Assembly (NCBI GenBank): GCA_030068075.1 | Contig: CM057835.1 | Location: 37,499,715-37,563,714 of the forward strand | DNA from: Paguma larvata | Lineage: Eukaryota; Chordata; Mammalia; Carnivora; Viverridae | Direction: 5' to 3' | DNA length: 64,000 nucleotides | In this document: piece after piece, positions 35,411-47,600 of the stretch | How the letters are laid out: every line of letters begins with the position of its first letter | Numbering within the stretch: the stretch's first letter is position 1 | Translations under genes and position numbers: made by a program | The notes under the pieces: model-generated | Told to the model about the DNA's origin: nothing | The model's input: only the letters and a program-made list of their open reading frames with translations | Databases searched by the model: none

Positions 35411-36045
35411 ATAACCAGTTTTTAAGGAATCAGTTCATGTAAAACTTAAATGCACATGTATTGTTCAGGAAACATTTCCTTTTGTGTAAAACAGCAACAG
35501 TGAATTATAGCTGGCATATATTGAATGATATCTTAGTTTTGAGAATTGTCCATTCTCTACCCCTTCAGGAACCAGAGTATTGTGGATATATGAACAAACC
35601 AAGTGCATTTAGAGCACTTTTCTACTGCAAATATTCAGAAATTAAACAGTTGAAGTTAGAGAAGAGGAGGATTGGGATTGAGGAAAAGAGACATAGAACA
35701 AATTAAAATTTTTCTGTTAGCAATGTTGCTATCACAATTTTATGGCTTGGGTTAATGAGCTAAACTTGCATCCTATAACTTGAGACACACAGTCCGAGAA
35801 AGTACAACAAAGCAGCAATTTATTATTACATTGTTTTGATTGATTGATTAACTTCTTCAATTTTTCTAACTCGATGTTACTTCAAGTATTCAGAACTAGG
35901 TAGGAAAGATTTACTTCTGAAGACGAAGCTCTGGAAGCTCTGCTCTTTAAAAGTAAATGTAAGAAAACTTCAGGAATCATATATTATTGAATTTACAAGA
36001 TAGTGTTTGTAAATCAGTTTAACTACAGTTGATCTTTTATTTAAG

Positions 36046-36248
36046 TTTTTTTTTTAATTTTTAACTTCATTTTTTTAAGAGAGAGCGTGAGCAGGAGAGA
36101 GAGGCAGAGGGAAAGAGAAGGAGAGTCTTAAGCAGGCTCCACACTCAGCATGGAGTCTGATGCAGGGCTCAATCCCACAACCCTGGAATCATGACCTGAG
36201 CTGAAATCAAGAGTCAATGCTCAACCGACTGAGCCACCCAGGCATGCC
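36046..36248 (-). mobile_element. CAN-SINE, older subtype
   Basis: Poly-T, TTAAGAGAGAGCGTGAGCAG, body CAGGCTCCACACTCAGCATGG, head GAGCCACCCAGGCATGCC. The body differs from the cat-type copies and matches the older carnivoran subtype. Confidence 0.93.
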
Positions 36249-39200
36249 AATTTGGATTGGTGACATTTTTGCCTTAACAGAGCTGTGTTGAGAGGAAGCC
36301 AGAATTTGGCTTTATAGTTGTAAGGTTTTGAAAAAATACAGTTTCTTCTTTCTTCAGAGTGGCAGAGACATTGGCGAAGTAAAATGCCCATCTTCTTTTC
36401 AGTCATAAAATTTGCCAGTAAACTTTTCAGAAATGTGTCCCTGATTGTTTTTTCTGTTGTCGTTTTAACCCACAAGTGGAAGTTCAGTACCAAGTGCCTC
36501 TTGTGGGACTCAGTCATTAGGTCTTCCTTGGGTGGGTCTGTTTATCATTAGATTCCTAATGTCATGCTATCTTTGCTCTAGAGGCCGAGTTTATTGTTTA
36601 ACCCATCAAAAGATGCCACAGTTCAATTATTTTTATGTAGAAGTATTATATTTTTTGGTGGGAGAGATCATTTCTATTCCTAATTTATGATGATTTGGTT
36701 CATGATATTCTTTATTGCTGATGAAGTCCGGTTTTAATGGACTTAGAATGTAATATTTTCGTTGAAAACGTATTAATAGTATCCAATACACAGAGGAATT
36801 AAGGTCTTTAGAAGTGGTAAGTAATGAAAAAATATGTTGTGCCCCAACATCCCCACCCCTCAACCATAGCCAACTCCAACTGAATAAGTGCAGCCACAAC
36901 GAAACTTCAGCCATGATTCAAGTTTAAGGAAGTTTCACAAGTGCTGATTTTGTCCTGTGAGGACACTTTGATAATTCAGGTGTTTTTGAAATCTACAATT
37001 AAAAGAAATATATTTCTATGTTTCTGCTTTCTTTAGACCCCACGCATTTGTCTGTCTGTCAGATAAGTTTATCATGGTCCATTCAGTTCATAGAAATAGA
37101 CCAGTGTTTGGGAGATCTGGGCGTGAGGTTCAGCTCTTTCCTTTGTCCTTCGTTGCAAAACAATGACAACTCATTTCATATGTTTATACCAGTCGATCCA
37201 CTTAGCAAAAGCCTACTGGAAAGTCTGTTTAGCTACTGTCTAAAATCATGAATCCAAAAAGTAATGAAAAATATAAAGCATTCTATAAATCTAAGAAAAC
37301 AAGTCTGGATTCATAGGAAAAAACATTTCTGAGAAAGAGATGCCTCACAGTTGTTTACATGATAAATGATGTTTGATATTAGTTTATCAGTTTCAGTGTG
37401 GCCAGGTTCGAGTCCTTTCTTTGGATGTTAATTTCTATTATAAGCAATATATGTGGTTTGTCATAAGGCCGTTTTCCTTTTAGTGTTTAGTGCAGAGAGA
37501 GCAAGACTAACATCCATTCATGTTATGGTTTGCTTGTTATTACTAAAAAGATGCAGTGTTTCCTCACGGACAAATTCTAAGTAAATACTCTCTATCCTTC
37601 CAAAATATAAATATAATTCTAAGAACACATTTTCAAGTGATGTGTTATCCTCATCAGTGTTCTAGAAAATGTTCCGTACTCTGTATTCAAAGCTCAGTTT
37701 CTATCCTAGGAACAAATAGTGATTAGATTTGAAGAGTGGGTCAAGGAAATAGACATTTATGAATGATTATAGCATTTCATATACTTAATTATAGTATTCG
37801 TAGAATGGTATTTCAAGTGTATGCATCAAAATATTTTTCAATTTTCGTCCCTTCTAGGTTTTATTTGCTACTACCGTTACTTACTGCATGAAGAATGTTA
37901 GGATTTTGATAAATGGAGAGCCTAGAAGAACACATCCCTGAGTTTTATCACCATTTATGAATATCTATTTAAAGTTGATTTAACATTTCAAACATTCACT
38001 GGCAGCAAATGGAAACAGGGCCTTTCATTAGAGAAGGAAACATAAGGGCATTTTGCCCCTGCCTCAATTTCTAAAGAGGCTTCACGTGTGGGCTTTCAAT
38101 GTTATCTCTAAATGGGGTTCCTGGAGGATACCAACAGGATCAAAAGACAAGGCTTTAATTATGAAATGTATTTATTCAAATGTACTATAGTTTAAGAGCT
38201 TTTTAAGAATATTTCTTCATTTTTTTTACAAATATTCTAAGAGCTTCAGCAATGACGGTTGCCTAGGATTCTTAATTTCAAAGAGGCCTGGGAGGAAGAA
38301 AATTCTAGATAAGGAGAAAGAAATTATTTTCCTTCTTTACCTTCATGGTAAGAGACATATTATTTCAGAAATGAGTGTAAGATATGAAGAGTCTGTTCTG
38401 AGGGTCTTTTCTCCTTGTGCTTAAGACTCCGACGTCTGTGAGCCCCATCGAGCACGAGGTGGGGAAGAAGGATTCGAGGAGAGTGGGATGCCTTGGCAGC
38501 TCTCCCCATAAAATGGATTCGGAACACCAAGAAAAGTGCCCCCAAATAAATGCTTTTAACCACTTATGTAACATGTGGTGACATGGCAAGTGCTATGCCA
38601 GAATAACACCACAGAGAAGAACGTGATAAAATACTTGCTAAAATTTCTTTTCTAAGATACAAAGCGGGATTGCATATTTTTTTCTCTTGCCCACATGTAC
38701 ACATGAACACAAACATATTTGTGATCATTACAGTTACTCGTTTTTCAGAGTGAAACTATTAAAAGAAATGTAATATGATTATTAATGACTCTTAAGCAAT
38801 TGGTTTGGAGCTAGGTTAGGCTAGGATAAGCAATACAATTGGGCCAGGTCCGTGATAAATCTGTCTCGACGGGGATTCCTACACAAGCGCCTTGTTAGCA
38901 TTGGGAAAAGGGAAGGTTGTGGAGAGCGTCAGGACCCTGGAAGCAAACACAGGGTGTCTTCAACTGCCCACTTACCCATCATTTTTCCAGTGGAAGGTTT
39001 CTCTTTTATACTGAGTAGATAGGGTGTAATAGAAATCCTCTGAAAATCAATAGAACATTCTGCTCAAATCCTATTTGTTGAGGAATTTACTGGTCAGCCC
39101 CATTAGTTCCAATGGACTATATCTCCATGTGAGTTAAAATATTAGGACCAGGAATGCATGGTGGACTTTTTTTTTGTAACTTATGAATTATTTTAATATA

Positions 39201-39293
39201 GGTTTTTGGAGAGTCAGGAAAAAATATCCAATCATATTAATAAATCAGGAACAGGTATGAGTTCCTTCTGTAAAACAGATGAATAAGAATCAA

Positions 39294-39295
<2 letters not shown>

Positions 39296-39337
<42 letters not shown>
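39296..39337. repeat. GT microsatellite
   Basis: About 21 uninterrupted GT units; likely length-variable. Confidence 0.98.
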
Positions 39338-39339
<2 letters not shown>

Positions 39340-39422
39340 CTAGGGAAATAGCATAAGAGAAAGTGAATGAGCATTTGTGTATACATTTCCTTATTCAATA
39401 ACTAATATAAAATAGTTTGATG

Positions 39423-39607
39423 CGGAGCACCTGGGTGGCTCAGTTGGTTGGCTTTGGCTTAGGTCATGATTCCAGGTTGTGGGATAGAGCCCCACATTGG
39501 GCTCCGCATTGAGTGTGGAGCCTGCCTAAGATTCTCTCTCTCTCCCTCTACCCCTCTTCCCCACTCGTGCTTGCTTGTCTCTCTCTAAAAAATAAAATAA
39601 ATAAAAT
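39423..39607 (+). mobile_element. CAN-SINE, older subtype
   Basis: Head GGAGCACCTGGGTGGCTCAG and body TTGAGTGTGGAGCCTGCC; tail AAAAAATAAAATAAATAAAA. Duplication AAAATAGTTTGATG (39409-39422) and AAAATAGCTTGATG (39608-39621). It is the last SINE before a 10-kb SINE-free zone containing three exons. Confidence 0.95.
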
Positions 39608-41056
39608 AAAATAGCTTGATGAAATACTTTCAAGTTGTTCTGTTTATTTTTCTCTCACAATTCTTTGTGCAGTTTGAAGTATTTTTTTTAAACTGGCAAC
39701 ATCTTAATTTACAAATAATAGTAAATTAAAAACCCTATTAAAGTTGAATTTTAATTACCTGTATATGGAGCATCCATGATAGATTTTAATTGTGGACTTG
39801 GGCCTTCTCTTCGGTTTTCTTATGGCTTTTTTTGCCCTGATCTAGGATAAGTGGTACAAACTGGTTTTATTATTAACTGCAAGGCAAAGTTTGCTTTGCA
39901 ATTTTGGGTTTTAGTGCATGGGGTTCCTTCAATGTTGTACTCTGTCTACAGCATGAATAAGTAAAAGTTGACTCCATCGCCATTAATGGAATTGGTGTAG
40001 ACTTGTACTCAATTATACAGAAGGTACATATTTCCTTTCTCCAAACTTAAAGTACGGTAGTGTTCATAACAGCTATACCTACACCTGAGAAATTGTCTGT
40101 GGCATTTATGTCTCACTTACAACTCACCTCATTTCTTCTTCTTTCTGGTGTATTTCATGTACCAGTGATAGTGCTTTGGAGGAAGATTGATGCTCTGCAT
40201 TGCACTTCTTAGTAGCACTGTCCGAGTCAGTGTCCGCTTTTATTTAGAGAATGTAACAATCTGTCGGTTTCACTTCAGAAGTTATTTGCTTTGATGATTT
40301 TGAAAAATTAATATTTTAAAAATGACTGACAAGAGTATTGATTTCTAATGGGATTCTAGATCATGGTTCTGAAAATAGAAGCTCTATAGAGTGTGCTGGA
40401 GAAGCCTGCTCTGATAATCAGCCTGAGCTATTGTGGACATAAATTTTGAAACACTGACATAAAATAAATGAAACAAGTGGCCAAAATGCATTTCCAGGTG
40501 TGTCATTTTCTGTGGAAGGGATGATTCACTGCAGCAAATATATACATGAGTTCTCTTAGAATTTTCTGTTATTTTTACTTAAAATGTTTTGAAAAGCCAT
40601 ACTGAAGAAATGCTGATTAATGCAAAAATTCAAAGTTTAGTGTTTCTAGTTGGGGCTAAATTTTTTTTAAAAAATATATATAAAATTGGATGAAACTTTG
40701 ATGGCGCTAGCAGTAAGTTTAAAAAACAACGTTGGCAATTTTTCATAAGGAAAATTCGCTAGAATATCTGCACACTGTGATTACTTTTCCTAACAGAAAT
40801 GCAGAAACATAAACAGATACGTATCCAGATGTGGGTGATGTGTTCTCCACATCACATTATTAGCTCTTACTAAGACACATGCCATCAAGTTGGATAGATA
40901 TTTCTTGAAATGATGCATGGTACGCAGTGCATGCTTTCATTGTGCTTCCTGCCATTATGGAATAATGCGTCTTATTGGGAAATACAGTGATCATTTCTGT
41001 TGACTCATGCGCAGTCAGCTTATATAATAACACCTCTATTTTGTGAATCATTTCAG

Positions 41057-41168
41057 ATTTCAGAGAGCTATGCCTTCTTACCAAGAGAAGCGGTGACGCG
41101 GTTTCTAATGAGCTGCTCAGAGTGCCAGAAAAGAATGCATTTAAACCCAGACGGAACAGATCACAAAG
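41057..41168 (+). CDS. NOL4: NOL4 internal coding exon (second visible)
   Basis: A 112-bp exon entering in phase 0 and leaving after the first base of a codon. It opens ISESYAFLPREAVTRFL and continues through SCSECQKRMHLNPDGTDHK, a pattern I recognise from NOL4. The two cysteines in SCSEC could suggest metal or redox chemistry, but no further partners are visible, so I make no claim. The acceptor is ATCATTTCAG with a poor pyrimidine tract; another AG lies 7 bp downstream (TTTCAG ending 41063) and would break the frame. The donor AAAG|GTAGCT has C at +5, weaker than consensus. The first codon of the next exon completes G+AT (Asp), matching the known NOL4 order. Confidence 0.94.
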
Positions 41169-42079
41169 GTAGCTGCAGTGTCAAATAGTGAGATTTAAAG
41201 TCATTTTACTCATAATGGCAATTTATACCCCGCATCTTTATGAAAATGTGGTAGACCGAAATAGTTCGACAAGTCCGATCGTCTCATTGATTCAAGTCTG
41301 AGGCAGTCAGTTTTGAGTATCCACTTACAGAGTAATTCTGTGCCCCTTCTCAGAAGAAAGGCGGTTCTGACTGTGGCAAATAACTTTTTTCCTATAGTAA
41401 TATTTTAATTTTCGCATATCGTGTGTATTTCATGGTATTTTAAATATATTTATCAAGGAAATTGATGTTCCGCCAATATCCTTTTAAGTCTACCAATTCC
41501 TTATTTCCTTAAGTGAAGAGAATATAGTTTGAAGCTCCTCCACTGAACATTTTTACACGAAAGTTATAATTCGGCTTTAATTCTCATTACAGATTACTCA
41601 TATGATTTTCTTAATCTATGAATTTCTCTGAGAGTTTAAAATAATCTCAAAAATACGTTTAGATTAGTCCATTCCCATGTGTTGGGGGATGCATAGACAT
41701 GAGAGAAGAAGATGAAAGGAAAAAATACGCAAATTTCCTTTTTCACTCAAGTAGCACGTAGAGAAAGTAGGTGCACAGCAAAGGAGAAAAACACAAAAAT
41801 ACCAATAGTTGTGTTTAGTCACTATATTGGATTCACCCATTGTTACCAGGATATCAAAAATCTTTCTGATAGTTAGAAATGGCTAATTTATCCATAGCGT
41901 TAATTTGTCCCATCCATCTTTGTATAGTTACTTTTTTCTACCACCCATCCATAATGCTACCAACCTCCTAAAGACTTGCTATCTCGAATCAGATTTCAAT
42001 TTTAACAGCGTGGGTTATTTTGAAATTACAGGTAGAATACAGTATCACTTTCACACCCATTAAAAATGTTTTATTACAG
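41169..42079 (+). other. NOL4: NOL4 intron, 911 bp
   Basis: Short intron between exons of 112 and 113 bp. AT-rich; no SINE, L1 or other repeat recognised. Neither flanking exon is a multiple of three on its own (112 and 113), but together they are 225 bp, so joint inclusion or joint skipping keeps the frame. Confidence 0.9.
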
Positions 42080-42192
42080 ATAATGGAAAACCTCCCACTT
42101 TGGTGACCAGCATGATTGACTACAACATGCCAATTACCATGGCCTACATGAAGCACATGAAACTGCAGCTGCTGAACTCACAGCAAGATGAG
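42080..42192 (+). CDS. NOL4: NOL4 internal coding exon (third visible)
   Basis: A 113-bp exon that starts with the last two bases of an Asp codon and ends in phase 0. It encodes NGKPPTLVTSMIDYNMPITM, then AYMKHMKLQLLNSQQDE. The acceptor is TTTTATTACAG; the donor is GAG|GTAAAA, with A at +5. The segment is rich in Met and amphipathic toward its end (MKHMKLQLL), consistent with a short helix, but no named domain is visible. Identification rests on continuity with the flanking exons and recognition of NOL4; the frame is intact. Confidence 0.95.
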
Positions 42193-42639
42193 GTAAAATG
42201 GAAATATCGACTTATAAGTCAGAATGAAGTTTGATAACCATGACTGTCGTATTAAGCATGATGGCATTTTTAAGATGGTAATTTATTTTTTAATGAAAGG
42301 ACTGTCACTGGGATTGCACAGATGGAAAAACAGGCAGAAACTTCTAGTCCTTGACAGAGAGTGCTTGTCTCAACATATCTACCTTAGTGCTGTGTGGGAA
42401 TGTGTTCATTCCCAAGGGATTCTTTTTCTTTAATTGGCCACCATCAAGCCGGCCTTGGTAAAGTGCTAGAGAGTTCAGGCGAAAGTATCCCATATGAATG
42501 AGTACCCAAGGAAAGTGTCAATAGTACTCAGGCTGTTTTTCTTGGAAATCACTAAAGTCATTTGATTGATTGATTGATTGGTTTTTATGACAAATAATTT
42601 TAATTTTCTAAGCTTTACAGCCTGCCTGTACAACCCCAT

Positions 42640-43030
42640 GCCATCATTTCATGGTATTGATCTACTCTTTTCCTGGTGGACCCTTTGCGTTTATGTAGCT
42701 TTTCACTGTTATCCACAAAGGATAGTCGTGTCTCCACCTCCGTATGTTTCCTCAGGATGTATTCCAGAAGTGGAATGCCTTTATCAAAGGACATGCGCCT
42801 TTTTGTTATTTCGACAGATGTTATTGCTCAGCTCACTTACAAAATAGCTTCTAATTTACTGTCCCCGTAACAGTGTGCATTTCCCTTTATCCTTGCCAAC
42901 CCACGATATTATCAAGCTGGTAATTCAACTATAATCACTTCTCCACCATCTAAATCTTTCATATGTTTTAAAGTTTTTTTTTTCCATTATTCTGTATATC
43001 GGTTTGTCAACTTCTCTGTATTTTCTAGAG
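42640..43030 (-). mobile_element. Diverged L1 fragment, antisense
   Basis: CAGGATGTATTCCAGAAGTGG (in part), AATGCCTTTATCAAAGGACA, CAGTGTGCATTTCCC and TTTGTCAACTTCTCTGTAT follow the reverse-strand order of L1 ORF2 end (GGATATATACCTAGGAGTGG ... CAGTTTACATTCCC). Very diverged. Confidence 0.55.
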
Positions 43031-44174
43031 ATAATTTGTGGTGAGTCTTCCTAATTAGGGGTATTTTGATGTTTCAAATTATCCTATTTAATTTGTAAAG
43101 TGGAACCTAGATGTGTGTTTGCTGGCATGTATTAGATACAAAGGCACATTTGTTGAATATTCTTCAGGATACTAATTCACTGTTCAGTTAATTCAGTATC
43201 TTAAAGATAGGGACCAACATATATATTCCCCCACCAAAACTTGTAGCAAGAGGGGCTTAGGAAATCCTTAGTTAACAAGCCGTTAATCAATAAGCACATT
43301 CAGATGATCAATATTAGGAATGGTTCCTCAGGCTAATACATACACTCCTTCGTGAAATTTCTCACCAAGAACTGTGGTTAAATATTTATTTTTCAAATAC
43401 AGCATTATTTGGTGAGGTGTCACAAATTCTTTCAAAATTACTTTGTTGAGCTTACTTTATTTACTAAAACTCAAATTTTTTGTTTTCCTCTTTATTTGAG
43501 CAGGTTTAATCTTAAAACTACATTATAAAATTGTTTTATCTCAAAAAAACTGTTAAAAGTACACTCCGTGAGAAGATCTGTATTTGTACAGTGGCAGAAT
43601 TGGATTTCATATAATCAGATGGCTACATATAAATGATTAAATAAATAGTAATAAAATCTTTGGGTTAATGATATGAAGGACAACTAAAAATATTAATGTC
43701 TATTCATCCTGGAGAATGGAAGGTTATTCTTATGATTTATTATATAATTGGAAAAAATTTTAAACCTCATAAACTAGTTAGAGCTGTCAAATTATTTGTA
43801 GGAAGCTCATTTAGATGTTGGTACATTTATTTCTAGGCTAAAAAGTAAGAAAATCAACTTTGTGCCAACAGTACAGCCCACATATGCTGAATCCTTCTGG
43901 CTTCTAAAAAATCATAAGTATTTCACACAAATGGAGTAGATCCTTTTAATTTATAACTGGATTAGGAAAATAGCTTTGATCCTTACGTTTTGAAAATACC
44001 AATTGGATGTACACTGCCTTAAAAATATTCATATAAATGACTAGATTATTTGCAAAATTTTACAAGCTGTGATTATTGAAAGTTAGGAAGGTGATTAAAT
44101 AAATTACATTAAAACGGAATTCAAGTGAGATATTTCTTTGTGCTCAGTTATATTTGAATTTTAATGTGTTAATT

Positions 44175-44400
44175 CAATTAGTTCAACCAATATTTACTGA
44201 GTACCTTCTATGTAACTGGTAGTCTTGTAGATAATGGAGATAAAATGAATAAATTGACAAAAAATGTTGCCTTTATTAAACTGATCTTCTATTTTGCGGG
44301 AGAGAAAATAAGGAGATAAATAATAACAGTATTTATATAAGAAGATGCTAAATGATGTTGACAGAAATAAAATTGGCCAGGAAGGAGAATCAAAATACTT
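44175..44400 (-). mobile_element. L2 relic, antisense
   Basis: CAACCAATATTTACTGAGTACC, TTCTATGTAACTGGTAGTC and GGAGATAAAATGAATAAATT match the reverse complement of the L2 3' end (CAACAAATATTTATTGAGCACC...). Confidence 0.65.
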
Positions 44401-44644
44401 TATCCAACGTAAGATCAGTTGACCTTCTTATAACCTGCGGATGGAGTTTGAACCGGAATAAACTTACAGGGGGAGAATTGGGCAATAATTACTAAAAACT
44501 TTTAAATGTTACCTGTATGCTTTGACTAGAAATTTATACTAAGGAATGTGATGTATTAAACAACTTAAGTATTGGGATGTTTGTTGCATGGCTAATAGTG
44601 AAGAATTGGAAATATTTTCAAGATCCAATGATGAGGAATTGTCA

Positions 44645-44815
44645 CATCTTCCCTGCCCCATATGGTAGCCATTAGCCCCATGTGGATGTTTAAATGTAAT
44701 TGGGTGTTAATTAAAATTACCTAAAATTAAATTTTTAGTTCTTCATTTGCACTAGCCATGTTTCAAGGGCTCAATAGCCAAGTAAGGCTGGTAGTCACCT
44801 TACTGCACAGGGAAT
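44645..44815. mobile_element. Palindromic DNA-transposon relic (family not named)
   Basis: ATGGTAGCCATTAGCCCCATG near the start and CACTAGCCATGTTTCAAGGG toward the end, around an AT-rich centre AATTAAAATTACCTAAAATT. This is the common repeat with AGCCACATGTGGCTA-type ends. A second copy lies at 51845-52015. Confidence 0.6.
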
Positions 44816-44899
44816 ATTATGGAGTGATTCCATCAGCACAGAATCTTTTTCTGGAGATTACTGGGTAAATAACCAACATTAGAGGCACCCATGGAGTTC

Positions 44900-45030
44900 A
44901 TTGCACTTACTGCTTTTGCAGAATCCCATCCCAAGATTCCGATTCTAGACTTAATGTGCGACACATGGTGATCTGAATTTTTAACAATATCTACACTTAC
45001 GCACACTAAGGTCTGAGGTGGTGCATTTCC
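44900..45030 (+). mobile_element. Probable MER5-type hAT relic
   Basis: AAGATTCCGATTCTAGACTT and GGTGATCTGAATTTTTAACA resemble the centre of MER5A (TTCTGATTCAGTAGGTCT ... GAGAATTTGCATTT). Diverged. Confidence 0.45.
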
Positions 45031-46689
45031 TAGAAAGGCTAATAATGTGGGCTTTTAGTTGGTTTGAGCATAAGGTAAGTGAAAAACAACAAAGATGAGA
45101 TTGTAGGAGTGGTTTTCAAGCGGTCTTATTAAAAACCCTTCATGTTTGATTGAGCAGCTTACACATTACTTGGTACATTTGGATTGACTTGAATATAGCT
45201 GCAAACTTATGAGCAGAGAAGTGGCACTTTCTGAAGTGAAAAGGTTAATTTAGCAGTATGGTGAACAGAACTGGTGGGGAAGAAATTGGAGGTGGATAGA
45301 TATCTATGAGACTATTATTAATCATTCAGGAAATGGGGAAATGAGATCAGGACAAATAGCAATGGAAATCAGAAGTCGCATGGTAGAGACCCTTTAGAGG
45401 TAAAACCTGGAACTTGAAAACTAAAATAAAATATGGAATGGATCAGGGGTCTGAATTTCAGGCAATGGTCTTAAAAGGAAAAAGACTGGGGATAAAATTA
45501 TTTGTTACAGTAAAATGTTTATTCTAACTTTTAAAAATTAAGCCTTAGAGAAGCAAATTCTCTGGTAGTTGGTCATGGCTTTCATTATCCTGAGATTTTA
45601 ATAACATAAGGAACAAAGTCAGATCATAGGATGTGAAGACTCTTTTTCTGAGTGTCATACAGAATAAAATACCCACAGAGGGAAGAATTAAGATGAATGG
45701 CCTACAGATGATCACAAATAAAATAAAATATTTAATATTATATCATTCAAGTTTTCCAGTTCTTCACTCTTAGAAATATTTGGTAATTTCTCCCCAAGTT
45801 AGCATTCCTAGACAATTAGCATTGTCTCTATGTTGAAAATAAAAAACACAACATTATATTTTATGCACTTTTGCCACCTCTTATTAAAATATAGTAATTT
45901 AATCAGTTAATAATTAGAATAGAATGTATAGAATGAATATATGCACTTAGTTTTGTTAAAGCTCTTTATAAATGCAAGCAATCGAATAATTTATATTCTA
46001 CTAAGGAGTAGAATTGTACAAAGTAAATATTTCATAGGAAATCATAAAGGAAAAATATTTAAGATAATCACAATCATTAAGACACCTATGATAAATAGAA
46101 AGATGATACGTTTTAAAATATAAAATACACAGCAGGTACATTTGGTTACATAACCATTTAATTTATTGTACACATTTCTTAAAATGTATGCTTATAAGAG
46201 TGTTATTTACTGATGGCAAAATGTGTATTGATTATTCAAAATGTGCTATCGCAGTTTATATAATCATTCCATGGGTCAGATATCGTGATCTCTTTGTATC
46301 TAGCTTTCCTTTAACCTCACACATACGTTCTGACATATACATACACTTACACACACATGTTTGTACACACACGCGTATATATTTAAGATGGTATATATTA
46401 GAAATGATATTTAATTGGATTACATATAGTTAGCTATTTTTAGTATACAATATAAATGCTGATTTTAAAGACTATGTTTACATAAAATACACAGCTACTT
46501 TTTAAACACATTATGGTCTTTACTATTATATTTAAATTTATTTTTTATATGTGTTCATAAAATGTAATCAGATAAATCCTATTATATACTATAGAAAATC
46601 TGATATATTCTACATGAGAATATTAAAACAGTTTTGCGCTTCTATATCTGACCTTGTCCTAACTACTTTAAATATTATTATATTGGCTT

Positions 46690-46850
46690 CATCTTTATAT
46701 AGCCCTATGAGATTGATACTAGTGTTCCCATTTTATAGATGAAGAAATTGAGGCACAGAAAGGTTAGATAGCTTGCTTAAGGTAACACATCTAAGTGGCA
46801 GAGCTGGATCTGAATCCGTCTGGCTCCAGAGAATGTACTCTAAAATACTG
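46690..46850 (-). mobile_element. MIR relic, antisense
   Basis: CCCATTTTATAGATGAAGAA, ATTGAGGCACAGAAAGGTTA, GATAGCTTGCTTAAGGTAAC and AGTGGCAGAGCTGGATCTGA are near-consensus reverse MIR words; one of the best-preserved MIR copies in the window. Confidence 0.88.
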
Positions 46851-47219
46851 TTCTGTCGTAGACACTGCATATAGTGTGTATAATAAATATCTATCACCTA
46901 CACGTGTGCATATATATGTATGTATGTGTATATGGTACACGCTGATAAGATTGACATGCACATTGAATTCTGTAATTTTTTTCCTCTTTTTAACATATAT
47001 ATTTATTTCAGATACTTTGGATTTTCTTAGAATTTAGAATTGGAGAAAACATAATGTACCAAGAGAGAGGGCATGCCGCCGGGAGAAGTCTGTGTGGCCG
47101 ATTGCCCGGAGGCCTCACAGGGTGGCGTTTCCTTGCTGAAGTGATGAAGAGCTAGTGGTACTCAGTGTACCCAGACGTGCTCAGACCTTCTGTAAAGGAA
47201 GGACACCAAAATCACCGTA

Positions 47220-47345
47220 CCTGACCTATGGATCAGAATGCCAATTTGTTAGTCTGCTAGAATGTTCCTGTCCCCTAACCATAGCAACTTCTGATCCATA
47301 GGTCAGGTTAGGGGACAGGAACGTTCTAGTAGACTAACAACTTCT
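47220..47345. repeat. Two interleaved inverted repeats (A-B-A'-B' order)
   Basis: Arm A at 47220-47238 is the perfect 19-bp reverse complement of A' at 47289-47307. Arm B at 47246-47280 matches the reverse complement of B' at 47306-47340 at 33 of 35 positions. The arms interlock instead of nesting. The A'B' unit is flanked by CAACTTCT direct repeats at 47285-47292 and 47338-47345. The surrounding 47070-47345 is more GC-rich than the rest of the intron. No family recognised. Confidence 0.93.
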
Positions 47346-47439
47346 TTGCTGATACCAAGATGTCATTTATGAAGCCAAGGTAACTCTTCCTATCCAAAGA
47401 AGTTATTTTCTCAAGCGTGAGCGACTTCATAATAATCCC

Positions 47440-47600
47440 AGTTCTGGTATAAAATAGTGGGATACATTCTTTAACTGCTCTGTGCCTCAATTTCACAATC
47501 TGTAAATAGGGTGAATCCTGGTACCTGACTCACAGATTCTGATAAAGATGAAATGAGTAAACAAATATAAAGAACAGTTATGTGTAACGTAAATAGCACT
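47440..47600 (+). mobile_element. MIR relic
   Basis: CTCTGTGCCTCAATTTCACA, ATCTGTAAATAGGGTGAATCC (in part) and GATGAAATGAGTAAACAAAT are MIR sense words in order. Confidence 0.78.

Larger units (their letters stand above)
19766..41056 (+). other. NOL4: NOL4 intron, 21.3 kb
   Basis: Runs from a GTAAGT donor to a TTTCAG acceptor. From 19766 to about 23140 I see no recognisable repeat: AT-rich unique sequence, including a candidate conserved block at 21850-22380. 23500-25548 is also largely unique. 25549-36248 holds ten CAN-SINEs. Unlabelled stretches with nothing I can identify are 27460-28075, 29100-29750, 30640-32030, 32210-33120, 34060-35220, 35410-36045, 36250-39295 and 39622-41056. Open frames in these are chance-length and none is recognised. 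Confidence 0.85.
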
